Shown here: piece by piece, positions 33,895-43,067 of the stretch
Layout of the letters: each line of letters opens with the position of its first letter
How positions within the stretch are numbered: position 1 is the first letter of the stretch
Assembly (NCBI RefSeq): GCF_938045625.1
Contig: NZ_CALIAV010000102.1
Location: 1-64,000, forward strand
Direction: 5' to 3'
Origin: an uncultured Campylobacter sp.
GTDB lineage: Bacteria > Campylobacterota > Campylobacteria > Campylobacterales > Campylobacteraceae
Length of the DNA stretch: 64,000 nt
The notes under the pieces: model-generated
What the model saw: only the letters and a program-made list of their open reading frames with translations
What the model was told of the DNA's origin: nothing
Database searches by the model: none
Program-made: the position numbers and the translations under genes

Positions 33895-34896
33895 TTGCTG
33901 ATACGTCGTTTTTTTAGCGTCTTATATCTTAGCGCCGTTATCCAGTCTAAAAAATGCATATTTTACGGCGAGGCATACAAGGGTGCAACTCCGATCAAAA
34001 CGATAAAAAATGAATTTGACCTAGATGAGTCCGGCAAAATTTCCGAAAGAATAAAAGAGTACTTACAAAATCTACAAAAAGAGTATAAATGGGTTTATAT
34101 TTCGCTATTTTTTGATGCGCTCGAGCAAGGAGCGTTTGAAGCTAAAAACGCCGAAAATCTTGAAAAACTAGGCATAAAAACAAAGGAAATAGCTTGCATA
34201 AATCCCGCTAAAAATTGGCTGATCTATGCAAAACTTTCAGACGTTAAAGCCGCCGAGAGTAAATTTGGTGATACGGACATAGACGTACTTTATTCGCCCA
34301 TAGTACTTATACAAAAAGAGATCGAGAAACAAAAATTATCTACGGCAAAGACGCTTTTTATTTATGCCTGCAAAGAAATTTTCGCCATCTGCATTACATC
34401 GGGTAACGGCGCAAAATACGCTACGGTTTGTAAGCTAGATGAGGACGACGGCGACGAGAACGTCGAATTTGATAAAGAAAACAGCGACGAGATAGATGAT
34501 TTTATCACGAATGTAGACGAAAGCTTTAACAACATGGACGGTCTAGAAAATTTAGACGATATGTTAAAGACCGGCGATAGCCAAGAGGAGTTTGCCGACC
34601 TCGACTACGATATAAATATGCCAGAATCCACCGATGTAACCGCCTCGGTATCGATATTTGGGCGCGATATGAGTATGTACCGGTATATATCGCTGGCGCT
34701 TAAAGAATTTTATTCAAATCCTCTATACGACGGCGATTTTATCGAAAATGTCGTGATTTTCGACGCTACAGAGAGGACGAGCGCTACGTTTTTACACTAT
34801 CTAGAAAACGAACTCTTAGTAAAAACCGCCGTTTATCCCGTCGATACGCTAAAAACGATGACCGAGCTAATGAAAAAAGAGTTGGAAAATGACTAG
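33895..34896 (+). CDS. PilM/GspL-like cytoplasmic protein (candidate platform component)
   Basis: A 333-residue protein without an obvious membrane helix. It alternates beta strands and helices in the manner of GspL/PilM actin-like domains (for example KWVYISLFFDALEQGAFEAK and TLFIYACKEIFAICITSGNG). A very acidic linker with about ten Asp/Glu in two clusters lies at residues 180-240. The TTG start at 33895 follows AGGAGAAA. It overlaps the next gene by 8 nt. Canonical PilM nucleotide-binding motifs are not clear, so the PilM/GspL call is structural inference from gene order and fold pattern. Confidence 0.7.
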   Translation: MLIRRFFSVLYLSAVIQSKKCIFYGEAYKGATPIKTIKNEFDLDESGKISERIKEYLQNLQKEYKWVYISLFFDALEQGAFEAKNAENLEKLGIKTKEIACINPAKNWLIYAKLSDVKAAESKFGDTDIDVLYSPIVLIQKEIEKQKLSTAKTLFIYACKEIFAICITSGNGAKYATVCKLDEDDGDENVEFDKENSDEIDDFITNVDESFNNMDGLENLDDMLKTGDSQEEFADLDYDINMPESTDVTASVSIFGRDMSMYRYISLALKEFYSNPLYDGDFIENVVIFDATERTSATFLHYLENELLVKTAVYPVDTLKTMTELMKKELEND

Positions 34897-35413
34897 TTAT
34901 AGCTTTATAAAACCTCAGAGAAAACCGATTTTTAACCTTTTTAGTAAAATTTGGCTGTTTTTTATCGCTACGATAGTGTTGCTTTTTGCTGCGGCAAATT
35001 TCTTTGTTGAGTTTAAAAGCAACTCGCTACGAAACGAAACGCAAATTTCAAAACAAAAACAAGAGCAGACGCAAGAGCAAATCAAGCAAGCCGACGAGCT
35101 CACCGTGCTTTTAAAGCAAAGAAGAGATAGCGCAAACGAGATAGCGGCCTCAAATGCCGTCTTAAAACAAAGCCTGCGTAATCTACTCGATCTTGTCCCC
35201 TCAAGCATCACGCTACACGAGATCACGATGGATAAAAACTCGCTTATCGTAAAAGGCACTACGCCTAGCCGAGATATTTACAATATGTTACTTGCCACGC
35301 CGCTAAAGTCGATTTTTAGCACGTCAAATACCTCTTTTTATCAGTTAGATAACGGCTGGCTAAATTTCATCAGCACAAATAAAACCGACAGCTTAGAGGG
35401 TAAAAATGAGTAA
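34889..35413 (+). CDS. PilN/GspL-like bitopic membrane protein
   Basis: The 174-residue protein has a short cytoplasmic N-terminus, one transmembrane helix (IWLFFIATIVLLFAAANFFV, about 22-41), a coiled coil rich in Gln/Lys/Glu (about 45-95), and a small alpha/beta periplasmic domain ending near residue 165. This order (short N-tail, helix, coiled coil, ferredoxin-like domain with the LVPSSITLHEITMDKNSLIV pattern) is the PilN signature. It overlaps its neighbours on both sides, so it is part of the same translational unit. No search was run. Confidence 0.72.
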   Translation: MTSYSFIKPQRKPIFNLFSKIWLFFIATIVLLFAAANFFVEFKSNSLRNETQISKQKQEQTQEQIKQADELTVLLKQRRDSANEIAASNAVLKQSLRNLLDLVPSSITLHEITMDKNSLIVKGTTPSRDIYNMLLATPLKSIFSTSNTSFYQLDNGWLNFISTNKTDSLEGKNE

Positions 35414-35933
35414 AGATAGAAGCCTACAAAATATCGACGTTACCAAATTACTCATCTATATTCTCATTTTTATAGTCGCTTGCCTTGTGATGATATTTGG
35501 CTTTTTAGTACCGAGTATCAAAGAATACAAGCAGGTCAAATACGAAAGTCGCATGCAAATCGCCGCAAGTGCGCAAACGCAAAGGCTCTACGACACCAAA
35601 TCAAAAGCACTAAACGAGATAAAGCAAAACGACAAAGCCGCGTTAGACGCTCTTGAAAACAAATTTGACGTAGAGAATTTTACTCAATTTGCCTCAAAGT
35701 ACTTTATGAACGTAAATCTAAGCGAGCCAAAAGAGGCCGCAAAAAACGGTGAGATCTCGGTCTATGAGCTAACGGTAATGGGCTCCATGAAAACTCCTGC
35801 TAAATTTTACGAGTTTATGGACGCGCTACAAAGCTACGAAAATATCGTAAAAATCGACTTTCCGATCAAAATGCGCAAGGATGCCGAAAAAATCGACGCG
35901 ACCTTTGGCGTCAAAATTTACAGCTTAAGATAA
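35406..35933 (+). CDS. PilO/GspM-like bitopic membrane protein
   Basis: The 175-residue protein has one membrane helix (LLIYILIFIVACLVMIFGFL, about 15-34), a helical coiled segment (about 40-95), and a C-terminal alpha/beta domain with KNGEISVYELTVMGSMKTPA followed by KFYEFMDALQSYENIVKIDF. That matches PilO/GspM, in which a helix-coiled coil is followed by a ferredoxin-like fold with a K/TP-x-x-FY/LxFL motif. It overlaps the PilN-like gene by 8 nt and ends the operon. Confidence 0.72.
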   Translation: MSKDRSLQNIDVTKLLIYILIFIVACLVMIFGFLVPSIKEYKQVKYESRMQIAASAQTQRLYDTKSKALNEIKQNDKAALDALENKFDVENFTQFASKYFMNVNLSEPKEAAKNGEISVYELTVMGSMKTPAKFYEFMDALQSYENIVKIDFPIKMRKDAEKIDATFGVKIYSLR

Positions 35934-35993
35934 ATCAAAGTTTTTACTCTCCGCTTTTTGTATAATCCTTAAAATTTAAGTTAAGGATAAAAA

Positions 35994-37346
35994 ATGATCA
36001 AATTTAACAACGCCGCCATCGCCTTGGCGACTGCGATTTTAAGGGATTATCTTAACGGAACGGCAAATTTTTTCGCCTCTAGAAAAGCTGCAAAATCGGA
36101 GCTAACGAAACTCACGCCGACAGATTTTAAAAACGTGCGCGCAAATTTGCTAAATTTAGGCTTTAAGAGCGAGTTTATCGACGAAAACGACGCCGAGCTA
36201 TCAGAAATCCTGCGCGGTATCCTAACCGCCGAGCGCCCGCAGCTGCCAAAAGACCACCCCGTAGCTACCTACATCAGCGAAAACGACGCCGCGCGCGAGC
36301 TGATCGCAAAGGCAAAAGAGCTGTTAAAAAAGAAATTTATCAAAAATGAGTGGCTTGAAATTTACGACAAACTGGGCAGCTTTAACAGAACGCACTTTGC
36401 CAGAAAACAACACCAGCTCTACTCGATGCTCGAAAACAAGGGCTTTGACCGCCCGTCGCGCTTTATGTGGAGCTTTGATAACAAGGTCCGCGACGGTATC
36501 GCCGCAGCGCGCGAGCTACTAGAGGAAGGCAAGGCTGACGAGTTTATCGCGGCTCAGCACGAGATATACGAAAATCTACTCGATCTGCTCGGACGCGAGG
36601 AGGCGGCGCTCTATCCGACATCGCTGGAGCTAATCAGCGAGGACGAGTTTCGCGCGATGAGACGAGGCGATGACGAGATCGGGTATTTTCTCATCGAAAA
36701 ACCGAGCGAATTTTATCCGTTAAATTTGAACTCCAATGACGGCTCGGAGACAAATTTAAAGGACGCAAATTTGCAAAGCGAGTCAAATTTAAGCGCGGCA
36801 AATTTACAAAACGGCAACCTAAACGAAGCGGTTTTAAATCCGAATTTCCTAAAAGAGCTGTCAAATTTGATGAGCAAATACGGGCTAAATCCAAACGCAA
36901 ACAGCGGTAAAAACGCCGTTTTTGACGTCGCTACGGGCAAGCTCACGCTAGAGCAAATCAACCTCATTTATAAGCACATGCCAGTCGACCTCTCATTCGT
37001 CGATGAAAACGAGATCGTGAAATTTTACACCGACACGAAGCACCGCGTATTTCCGCGAAGTGCCGGCGTCATCGGGCGTGACGTGAAAAACTGCCACCCG
37101 CGCGAGAGCGTAGCTAGCGTGCTAGAGATCATCGACGCTTTTCGCAAGGGCGAGCGCGATGAGATCGACTTTTGGCTGGAGCTTCACGGCAAATTTATCT
37201 ACATCTACTACGTGGCCGTGCGCGATGAAAACGGCGTATTTAAGGGGGTGCTAGAGATGATGCAAGACGTCACGCGCATCCGCAGCCTAGAGGGCAAACG
37301 CACGCTGGTGACGTGGGACGATCTAAAGAAAAAGTACGGGGATTGA
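35994..37346 (+). CDS. DUF438 / hemerythrin-like / PAS domain protein
   Basis: The 450-residue protein has an N-terminal DUF438 region (about 20-110), a hemerythrin-like four-helix part with HFARKQHQLYSMLENKG and AAQHEIYENLLDLLGREEAALYP, written in parts AAQHEIYENLLDLL and GREEAALYP, and a C-terminal PAS domain with RSAGVIGRDVKNCHPRESV (about 362-380). The His/Glu spacing suits a di-iron or haem-type sensor of oxygen, NO or nitrosative stress. An inserted Asn/Leu-rich segment (residues about 240-290) is encoded by an AAATTT-rich tract. AAGGA precedes the ATG. Confidence 0.87.
   Translation: MIKFNNAAIALATAILRDYLNGTANFFASRKAAKSELTKLTPTDFKNVRANLLNLGFKSEFIDENDAELSEILRGILTAERPQLPKDHPVATYISENDAARELIAKAKELLKKKFIKNEWLEIYDKLGSFNRTHFARKQHQLYSMLENKGFDRPSRFMWSFDNKVRDGIAAARELLEEGKADEFIAAQHEIYENLLDLLGREEAALYPTSLELISEDEFRAMRRGDDEIGYFLIEKPSEFYPLNLNSNDGSETNLKDANLQSESNLSAANLQNGNLNEAVLNPNFLKELSNLMSKYGLNPNANSGKNAVFDVATGKLTLEQINLIYKHMPVDLSFVDENEIVKFYTDTKHRVFPRSAGVIGRDVKNCHPRESVASVLEIIDAFRKGERDEIDFWLELHGKFIYIYYVAVRDENGVFKGVLEMMQDVTRIRSLEGKRTLVTWDDLKKKYGD
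36718..36870 (+). repeat. AAATTT-rich insertion inside the DUF438 gene
   Basis: Six AAATTT hexamers in about 150 bp, spaced roughly every 15-60 bp, encode repeated NL-containing peptides (NLNSN, TNLKDANLQ, SNLSAANLQ, GNLNEA) between the DUF438 and PAS parts. The frame is maintained. Confidence 0.65.
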
Positions 37347-37512
37347 TCGTCGCGGCTTTTAAATTTGACAAATTCAGTTAGTCTTTGGCGGCGTTTGTAT
37401 TTGCGATTTTGCCTGACCGCACAACCTTGCGCAAAGGCTATGCAAGGCGCTGCGATTAAATTTTATCAATCTTAAATTTTGTGTATTTTTAGCGGCAGTT
37501 GCATGCCAAAGC

Positions 37513-38499
37513 TTACAAAAGTTCTTTAAATTCGGATAGATCCGCGCCCTCGGCAAATAAAAATCCACGGTTTATCGGCGGGATTTTTAGAGTACGGCAC
37601 GCTTCTTTAAATTTCTTATCCATCGCGGCTTTGATATAGGGCGTTACGAGAATAAAATTTTTGCCCGCGCCCACGGCTACCTTGCCGCCAAGCACGCAGT
37701 CAGCACCGTTTTCTAAGCAACGCGCACATTCGTTTCGCTGCGCCGAGCTTAATACGAGCCCTAGCCTCTTGCACGCCTGATCAACGCCGCGAAGCTCATT
37801 TGTGCCGCGTTTTATGAGATAAATTTTAGTCGCGAGATTAGAAATTTCGGGAGTTAAGCTTAACGCATCGGTCGCCAAAAACTCAAAGCTTTTTTTCACG
37901 CCGCTAAAATATTCGTTCAAAAACGGCTCACTAAATTTCGCGCGAATAAAGCCTCGTTTAAACCGGTCTGTTAAATTCGTCTCGTCGGTGAAGTATTTTA
38001 GGTTTCGCTCACGCAAAAACCGCTCCAGCTCGCACTTTCGCACACCTAGAAGCGGTCGAGCGATCATGTAGTCATCGCGAATTTCTAGCTCTTGCATACC
38101 AAGTAGCTCGCTAAGCCCAGCGCCGCGCCCAAGCTGCATCAAAAACCACTCGAATTTATCATCAAACTGATGCGCTAAGATCAAATTTTCATAGCCCTGC
38201 TCGCGGCAAATCTCGGCGAAAAACTCATATCTGGCCGCGCGCGCCTCGTGCTCGAAATTTGACGCGCCCAGCCGCACGCTTTTTACATAGATTTGTTTGT
38301 TAAATTTAGCCGACAGATTTCGCGCCGAGGCGACCTCGTCTTTGCTCTGCGCGCGGACGTTGTAGTCCACGATCGCAAGGTCAAATTTCACGCCCGCCTC
38401 GTCCAGAAGGTAAAAAAGTGCCGTACTATCGACGCCGTGCGAAAAAGCAAGCAGATTTCGCCTAGATTTTAGCTTGCGTAAAACGGGCACGCTTAGCAT
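37513..38499 (-). CDS. tilS: tRNA(Ile)-lysidine synthetase
   Basis: TilS makes lysidine at position 34 of tRNA-Ile(CAU), giving it AUA specificity. The PP-loop reads AFSHGVDSTALFYLL (about 18-32) where SGGxDS is usual, so one Gly is replaced by His; family members from this group may share it. HNLRA/HHxDD-type motifs appear as VDYNVRAQSKDE and LAHQFDDKFE. The 328-residue length fits short TilS forms. It is 1 nt from the rimO stop and is in the rimO-tilS minus-strand unit, as in C. jejuni Cj1453c-Cj1454c. Confidence 0.9.
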   Translation of the reverse strand: MLSVPVLRKLKSRRNLLAFSHGVDSTALFYLLDEAGVKFDLAIVDYNVRAQSKDEVASARNLSAKFNKQIYVKSVRLGASNFEHEARAARYEFFAEICREQGYENLILAHQFDDKFEWFLMQLGRGAGLSELLGMQELEIRDDYMIARPLLGVRKCELERFLRERNLKYFTDETNLTDRFKRGFIRAKFSEPFLNEYFSGVKKSFEFLATDALSLTPEISNLATKIYLIKRGTNELRGVDQACKRLGLVLSSAQRNECARCLENGADCVLGGKVAVGAGKNFILVTPYIKAAMDKKFKEACRTLKIPPINRGFLFAEGADLSEFKELL

Positions 38500-38500
38500 T

Positions 38501-39808
38501 TTAGGCCTTTGCCGTGATCTTGCCCAGCGCCTGGCTACCCGCTACCTGCGTGATCTCGCACCAGTAGCGACCGCCGGTTTCTAGCTGCTCCACGTCACTT
38601 TCGTTGATCAAAATTTCGCCGTCGATATCCTTGTCCCAGAGTGCCTTTTTCGCGGCATAAAACATCTCGCCCTCGCTGCTTTCGCCCTCAAGCGAAACGA
38701 TAAATTTTTGCCCTAGCTCCTGCGCGAAACTCGCCTCGATCGCGGCGCGAGTAATCTTTTCGATCTTGCTTAGGCGCTTTGAGATGATTTTGGCCGGCAC
38801 CTGCTCCATTTCGTATGAGAGCGTGTCCTCCTCTTTGGAGTATGCAAACGCCGAAACGCGGTCAAATTTAAACTCCTGCAAAAACGCGCAAAGCTCGTCA
38901 AATTCAGCTTCGCTCTCGCCCGGGTGCCCGACGATAACGCCCGTTCGTAAAAACGCATCAGGCGCGCTTTTCATCAAATTTAAAAGCTCTTTGATCCGCG
39001 CCGCGCCGCTTCCGCGCCTCATGATTTTTAGCATTTTCTCGCTCGCGTGCTGGATCGGCATATCAAAGTAGTTCACAAACACCGGCGAGGCGATGATACG
39101 CTCGATTAACGCGTTTGAGGTCGTGCTAGGATAAAGATAAAGTATGCGCGCGGTTTTGACGCCATCGATCTTTTCGACCGCGCCAATTAGCGAGATAAGC
39201 CCGTCGCTAACCGCGTGATCGCGCATATACGAGCTGCTGTCTTGCGAGAGGAAGCTAAAGTCGTAGTAGCCCTTTTTTACGAGCTTTTGCACCTCATCTA
39301 CGATGTTTTCCAGCGCGCGGGATTTTAGCTTGCCTTTGAAGGTCGGGATCGCGCAGAAGCTACATTTTTGATTACAGCCTTCTGAAATTTTGATGTAGGC
39401 GTGGTAGTTTGAGCCCGTTATCACGCGCTCTTCGCCTGCTTGCAGGTAGGTGTCCGGGCTAAATAAATTTTGCTTTTTTAGGATGATCTCGTCGATCTTG
39501 TCGTAGTCTCCGACGCCGGTGAAAAGATCAACCTCGGGCAGCTCCTTCATTAGCTCCTCGCGGTAGCGCTGCATTAGGCAGCCCGTGACCACGAGCAGGG
39601 AGCCTTTTTTACGCGTTTCGTGCATATCCAGGATTGCGCGGATACTCTCCTCTTTCGCCGAGTTTATAAAGCCGCAGGTATTTACGATGATGACGTCGGC
39701 AGAGGCGACGTCGGGCGTGATCTCGTAGTTTGAGAGGCGTCCGAGCATGATTTCAGAATCCACCAGATTTTTGTTACAGCCTAAGGATACTAAGTGAAGC
39801 TTACCCAT
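38501..39808 (-). CDS. rimO: ribosomal protein S12 methylthiotransferase
   Basis: RimO thiomethylates Asp89 of ribosomal protein S12. It is a MiaB relative of 435 residues with N-terminal Cys in [13 protein letters not shown] and NTCGFI, the radical-SAM triad in [12 protein letters not shown] (about 146-157), and a TRAM domain at the C-terminus. [23 protein letters not shown] sequence, cut here to SEGCNQKC and FCAIPTFKG, is typical of RimO rather than MiaB. Between panC and tilS on the minus strand. Confidence 0.94.
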   Translation of the reverse strand: MGKLHLVSLGCNKNLVDSEIMLGRLSNYEITPDVASADVIIVNTCGFINSAKEESIRAILDMHETRKKGSLLVVTGCLMQRYREELMKELPEVDLFTGVGDYDKIDEIILKKQNLFSPDTYLQAGEERVITGSNYHAYIKISEGCNQKCSFCAIPTFKGKLKSRALENIVDEVQKLVKKGYYDFSFLSQDSSSYMRDHAVSDGLISLIGAVEKIDGVKTARILYLYPSTTSNALIERIIASPVFVNYFDMPIQHASEKMLKIMRRGSGAARIKELLNLMKSAPDAFLRTGVIVGHPGESEAEFDELCAFLQEFKFDRVSAFAYSKEEDTLSYEMEQVPAKIISKRLSKIEKITRAAIEASFAQELGQKFIVSLEGESSEGEMFYAAKKALWDKDIDGEILINESDVEQLETGGRYWCEITQVAGSQALGKITAKA

Positions 39809-39809
39809 C

Positions 39810-40631
39810 TTATACCCACAGATTGTCGATCAGACGCGTTTTGCCGACATACGCGGCGACCAGGATGATGGTGTTGTCCGGTTCTATTAGCGAGATTTCG
39901 TTTAAATTTCTATCGACGATCGCGACGTAGTCGACGTTTAGCGGCTCTAGAGTTTGGAGCATCTCGCCTTTTATCGTTTGTGCGCTTAGCTCGCCGGCTG
40001 CGATCAAATTTGAAGCTTTTTTAAGCGAATGCGAAAGCTTAAGCGCCTCTAGCTTTTGCCCCTCGTCTAGGTAGGCGTTTCGCGAGCTAAGCGCCAGTCC
40101 GTCGCGCGCGCGAACGATCTCGCAAGGCACGATCTCTAAATTTAAAAAACAGGTCTTTACGAAATTGCTCACGATGAGTAGCTGCTGCGCGTCCTTTTTG
40201 CCCATATAGACGCGCTTTGCGTTTGTTAGATTAAAAAGCTTGTTTAACACGCGAAGTACGCCGTCAAAGTGTCCGGGGCGAGTCTTGCCCTCGAGCACGC
40301 TCGCTAAATTTTCAGGCGCGCTAATTAGCGGCTCAGTATCAAAATATAGCTCCCTAGCCTCGGGCGCAAACATCGCGTGCACGCCCAGCTCCTCGCAAAT
40401 TTTAGCGTCGTTTTGTTCGTTTTTCGGATAATCTTCAAAGTCCTCGCCCGCTAAAAACTGCGTCGGGTTTACGAAGGTCGAAACGATCGCGGTTTTGTTT
40501 TCTGCTACGCACTTTTCTATGAGGCTAGCGTGCCCGTCGTGAAGTGCGCCCATAGTGGGTACGAAGCCGATATTTTCGGGATTTGCCGCGACGAAATCTC
40601 GCAGCTGTTCTGCTGTTCTTAAAATTTGCAT
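39810..40631 (-). CDS. panC: pantothenate synthetase
   Basis: PanC condenses pantoate and beta-alanine with ATP, in CoA synthesis. The 273-residue protein has [20 protein letters not shown] (N-terminal HxGH motif), [14 protein letters not shown] [26 protein letters not shown] with the second ATP motif, and [12 protein letters not shown] with the KMSKS-equivalent Ser/Arg. The gene is one base from rimO and probably leads the operon panC-rimO-tilS. Confidence 0.95.
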   Translation of the reverse strand: MQILRTAEQLRDFVAANPENIGFVPTMGALHDGHASLIEKCVAENKTAIVSTFVNPTQFLAGEDFEDYPKNEQNDAKICEELGVHAMFAPEARELYFDTEPLISAPENLASVLEGKTRPGHFDGVLRVLNKLFNLTNAKRVYMGKKDAQQLLIVSNFVKTCFLNLEIVPCEIVRARDGLALSSRNAYLDEGQKLEALKLSHSLKKASNLIAAGELSAQTIKGEMLQTLEPLNVDYVAIVDRNLNEISLIEPDNTIILVAAYVGKTRLIDNLWV

Positions 40632-40795
40632 TTTCTCTTCTTTAAAATATAGAAATATAAGACTAAAGATTATATCAAAAAAAACTAAAGGTATAAATTA
40701 ACTCTAAGCAGCAATCTGTTTAGCGAGTATTAATCAATAAATAATAAAATTCTTCTCACGAGCTTTAGCTCCAAAATAACAAAAAAGGAACAAAA

Positions 40796-41095
40796 ATGGC
40801 TACTCAAGAGATAAATTTGGAGTCTTTAAAAAAAGATATCGACTCTTTAAAAACAGACTTAAAAGACATTGTCAAGTCCATTAAAGACACAGGTACACAA
40901 CGCGCAGAATCTGCTAAAGACAAAATTCTAGATCAACTAAATAGCGACGAAATTAAAAAATATATAGACGATCTAAGACTAAAAGGTAAAGACGGTATAG
41001 AAAACGTAAACGACGCAATAAAGCAAGACCCGATAAAAAGCATTGCTATCGCTGCAGGCGTTGGATTTTTAGCCGCTTGGTTGCTAAAAAAATAA
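40796..41095 (+). CDS. DUF883/ElaB-YqjD-like ribosome-associated membrane protein
   Basis: A 99-residue protein with a long amphipathic, lysine-rich helix (residues 1-75) and a C-terminal membrane anchor (IKSIAIAAGVGFLAAWLLKK). ElaB/YqjD proteins are tail-anchored, bind stationary-phase ribosomes and are induced in stress in E. coli; that function is carried over from the family. AAAGGA lies upstream. It is TAATG-coupled to the next gene. The region is more AT-rich than its flanks. Confidence 0.85.
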   Translation: MATQEINLESLKKDIDSLKTDLKDIVKSIKDTGTQRAESAKDKILDQLNSDEIKKYIDDLRLKGKDGIENVNDAIKQDPIKSIAIAAGVGFLAAWLLKK

Positions 41096-41364
41096 TGGCC
41101 AGTATATCTGAATTTATAGTTTCGGTAGTAGAGCTCGTAGACGCTCAAGCCGACGACATCAGGTGCTCTTTTTTAAGGAGCGCCAATTCTGTTTTATTAA
41201 ATACGATAACTAGCGTAATCTGCATTATAGGTTTGGTATTTTTCTTACTGGGGCTACACACGCTCCTTGAAAAAACTATCGGAGAAATTTGGGCGTATTT
41301 TGCCTGCTCTGCTGTAGCTTTTTTATCTTCGATTATCGTATACAAGGTATTCCGTGCAAAGTGA
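41095..41364 (+). CDS. YqjE-like membrane protein
   Basis: A membrane protein of about 89 residues with two helices (VLLNTITSVICIIGLVFFLL and IWAYFACSAVAFLSSIIVYK) and a charged N-terminus, matching the YqjE/holin-superfamily layout that follows YqjD in proteobacteria. The ATG at 41095 overlaps the stop of the DUF883 gene. The longer frame to 41077 would begin inside that gene. It overlaps the next gene by 11 nt. Confidence 0.8.
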   Translation: MASISEFIVSVVELVDAQADDIRCSFLRSANSVLLNTITSVICIIGLVFFLLGLHTLLEKTIGEIWAYFACSAVAFLSSIIVYKVFRAK

Positions 41365-41590
41365 TATAACAAAAGAAAAGCTAAGAACAGTGGTATCGAT
41401 GCTAGAGAACAAAAACACAGATAAAAAAAAGCTAAAACTCGAAGAGGCTAAACTAAATTTATTACTAAATGACCCACTACCAAACTTTTCAACAGAGCTC
41501 AACCTAATCAATAGAGGCAATATTAAGCAAGCCTTGATATCCATAATAGATAAACATTTCATAATACCTACTCTAAATAAAATTTTATAA
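41354..41590 (+). CDS. YqjK-position small protein of unknown function
   Basis: A 78-residue, highly charged helical protein with no membrane segment. It is translationally coupled to the YqjE-like gene by an 11-nt overlap (GTG start). It takes the place of yqjK in the yqjD-yqjE-yqjK arrangement, but I see no clear sequence similarity to YqjK. Confidence 0.65.
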   Translation: MQSDITKEKLRTVVSMLENKNTDKKKLKLEEAKLNLLLNDPLPNFSTELNLINRGNIKQALISIIDKHFIIPTLNKIL

Positions 41591-41649
41591 ACAACCTTAA
41601 TCCAAATATGTTATAATCACGCCAAAAAGCACAAAAAAGGTCTTAAAAT

Positions 41650-42750
41650 TTGGATAATTACGAATATACGGAACTTCTAAAAACCCTAAACACGAAAGTA
41701 GAAAATATCGCGGGCGTCGTAAAACCCGAGAGCATAAAAGCTCGCCTAAAAGAGATCGAGGAGCTAGAAAACGATCAAAATTTCTGGCAAGACATCGCAA
41801 AAGCGGGTGCAATCGGCAAGGAAAAAACTAAAATTTCAAATATCTTAAATAACTTCCTAAACGCCAAAAGCGCCGTAGACGACGCAAAGGATCTATATGA
41901 GCTGGCAAACTCTGAAAACGACGAAGAGACGATAAATTCGCTCTTTGCCGAGGCGGACGAGCTAGAGGACAAAATCGTAAATTTAGAGATTTCTATGCTG
42001 CTTAGCGGCGAGGATGACGGCAAAAACGCCATCGTCACCATCCATCCCGGTGCGGGCGGTACAGAGAGTAACGACTGGGCTAGCATGCTATACCGCATGT
42101 ATCTGCGCTTTTGCGAAAGAGAGGGCTTTAAGGTCGAAACCCTGGACTTCCAAGAGGGCGAAGAAGCCGGACTAAAAGACGTAAGTTTTATCGTTAAAGG
42201 CGTAAATGCCTATGGCTATCTAAAGGCTGAAAACGGTATCCACCGCCTAGTGCGAACCAGCCCGTTTGATAGCGCGGGTCGCCGACATACGAGCTTTACT
42301 AGTGTGATGGTAAGCCCGGAGATCGACGACGATATCGAGATAGAAATCGACGAAAAAGACCTAAAAATCGACACCTACCGCGCGGGCGGAGCAGGTGGCC
42401 AGCACGTAAACAAAACCGAGTCCGCCGTGCGTATCACTCACGCGCCTACCGGCATCGTCGTGCAGTGTCAAAACGACCGCAGCCAGCACAAAAACAAAGC
42501 CACCGCGATGAAAATGCTAAAATCGCGCCTGTATGAGCTAGAGCTAATGAAACAGCAAGAAGCCGCAGGCAGCATCGAAAAAAGCGAGATCGGCTGGGGT
42601 CACCAGATCCGCTCCTACGTACTTTTCCCGTATCAGCAGGTCAAGGATAACCGCAGCGGCGAGGCATATAGCCAAACCGACGCGATACTAGACGGCGATA
42701 TAAAAAAGCTCATCGAGGGCGTTTTGGTAAGTCAAAAAAGCATAAACTAG
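41650..42750 (+). CDS. prfB: peptide chain release factor 2
   Basis: RF2 releases peptides at UAA and UGA. The 366-residue protein has SPF (204-206), the RF2 stop-codon recognition tripeptide, and GGQ (249-251), the peptidyl-tRNA hydrolysis motif in [14 protein letters not shown]. The gene is a single open frame with no internal UGA, so it lacks the programmed +1 frameshift of E. coli prfB. TTG start at 41650 after AAAAAAGG. Confidence 0.96.
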   Translation: MDNYEYTELLKTLNTKVENIAGVVKPESIKARLKEIEELENDQNFWQDIAKAGAIGKEKTKISNILNNFLNAKSAVDDAKDLYELANSENDEETINSLFAEADELEDKIVNLEISMLLSGEDDGKNAIVTIHPGAGGTESNDWASMLYRMYLRFCEREGFKVETLDFQEGEEAGLKDVSFIVKGVNAYGYLKAENGIHRLVRTSPFDSAGRRHTSFTSVMVSPEIDDDIEIEIDEKDLKIDTYRAGGAGGQHVNKTESAVRITHAPTGIVVQCQNDRSQHKNKATAMKMLKSRLYELELMKQQEAAGSIEKSEIGWGHQIRSYVLFPYQQVKDNRSGEAYSQTDAILDGDIKKLIEGVLVSQKSIN

Positions 42751-42761
42751 AAAGGAAAAAT

Positions 42762-43067
42762 ATGGAAATCTCAGCTCTTTTAAACCAACTAGGCTACAAC
42801 GAAAACGACGCAACCACCGCGCAGGTTAGACGTATACTAAACAACTGCGACGGGTTAAATTTAAGCAGCATTATCACGCTAAACGACCACCTAAAACCGC
42901 TTGGCGGCTTCGTCGCGATGAGCGGTAGCGAGGACGTGTTTAAGATAAAAAACGCGGACAAAATGCCCGGTGCGCTAAACGTGATCGAAAACTGGGCTGA
43001 AAAAAACAAAATAAGCATAAAAAAAGTGAATGAAACTACGCACTACATATTAGGAAAAAACATATGA
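42762..43067 (+). CDS. conserved hypothetical protein, paired with disulfide oxidoreductase
   Basis: A 101-residue soluble alpha/beta protein with no signal peptide, no membrane helix, no CxxC motif and no recognised family. It starts 11 nt after prfB and ATGA-overlaps the FAD oxidoreductase, so it belongs to the prfB-orf-oxidoreductase unit. Function unknown. Confidence 0.7.
   Translation: MEISALLNQLGYNENDATTAQVRRILNNCDGLNLSSIITLNDHLKPLGGFVAMSGSEDVFKIKNADKMPGALNVIENWAEKNKISIKKVNETTHYILGKNI

Noticed and set aside
41650..41760. Programmed +1 frameshift in prfB as in E. coli.
   Set aside because: The gene is one open frame with no internal TGA after the leader, so no frameshift is needed.
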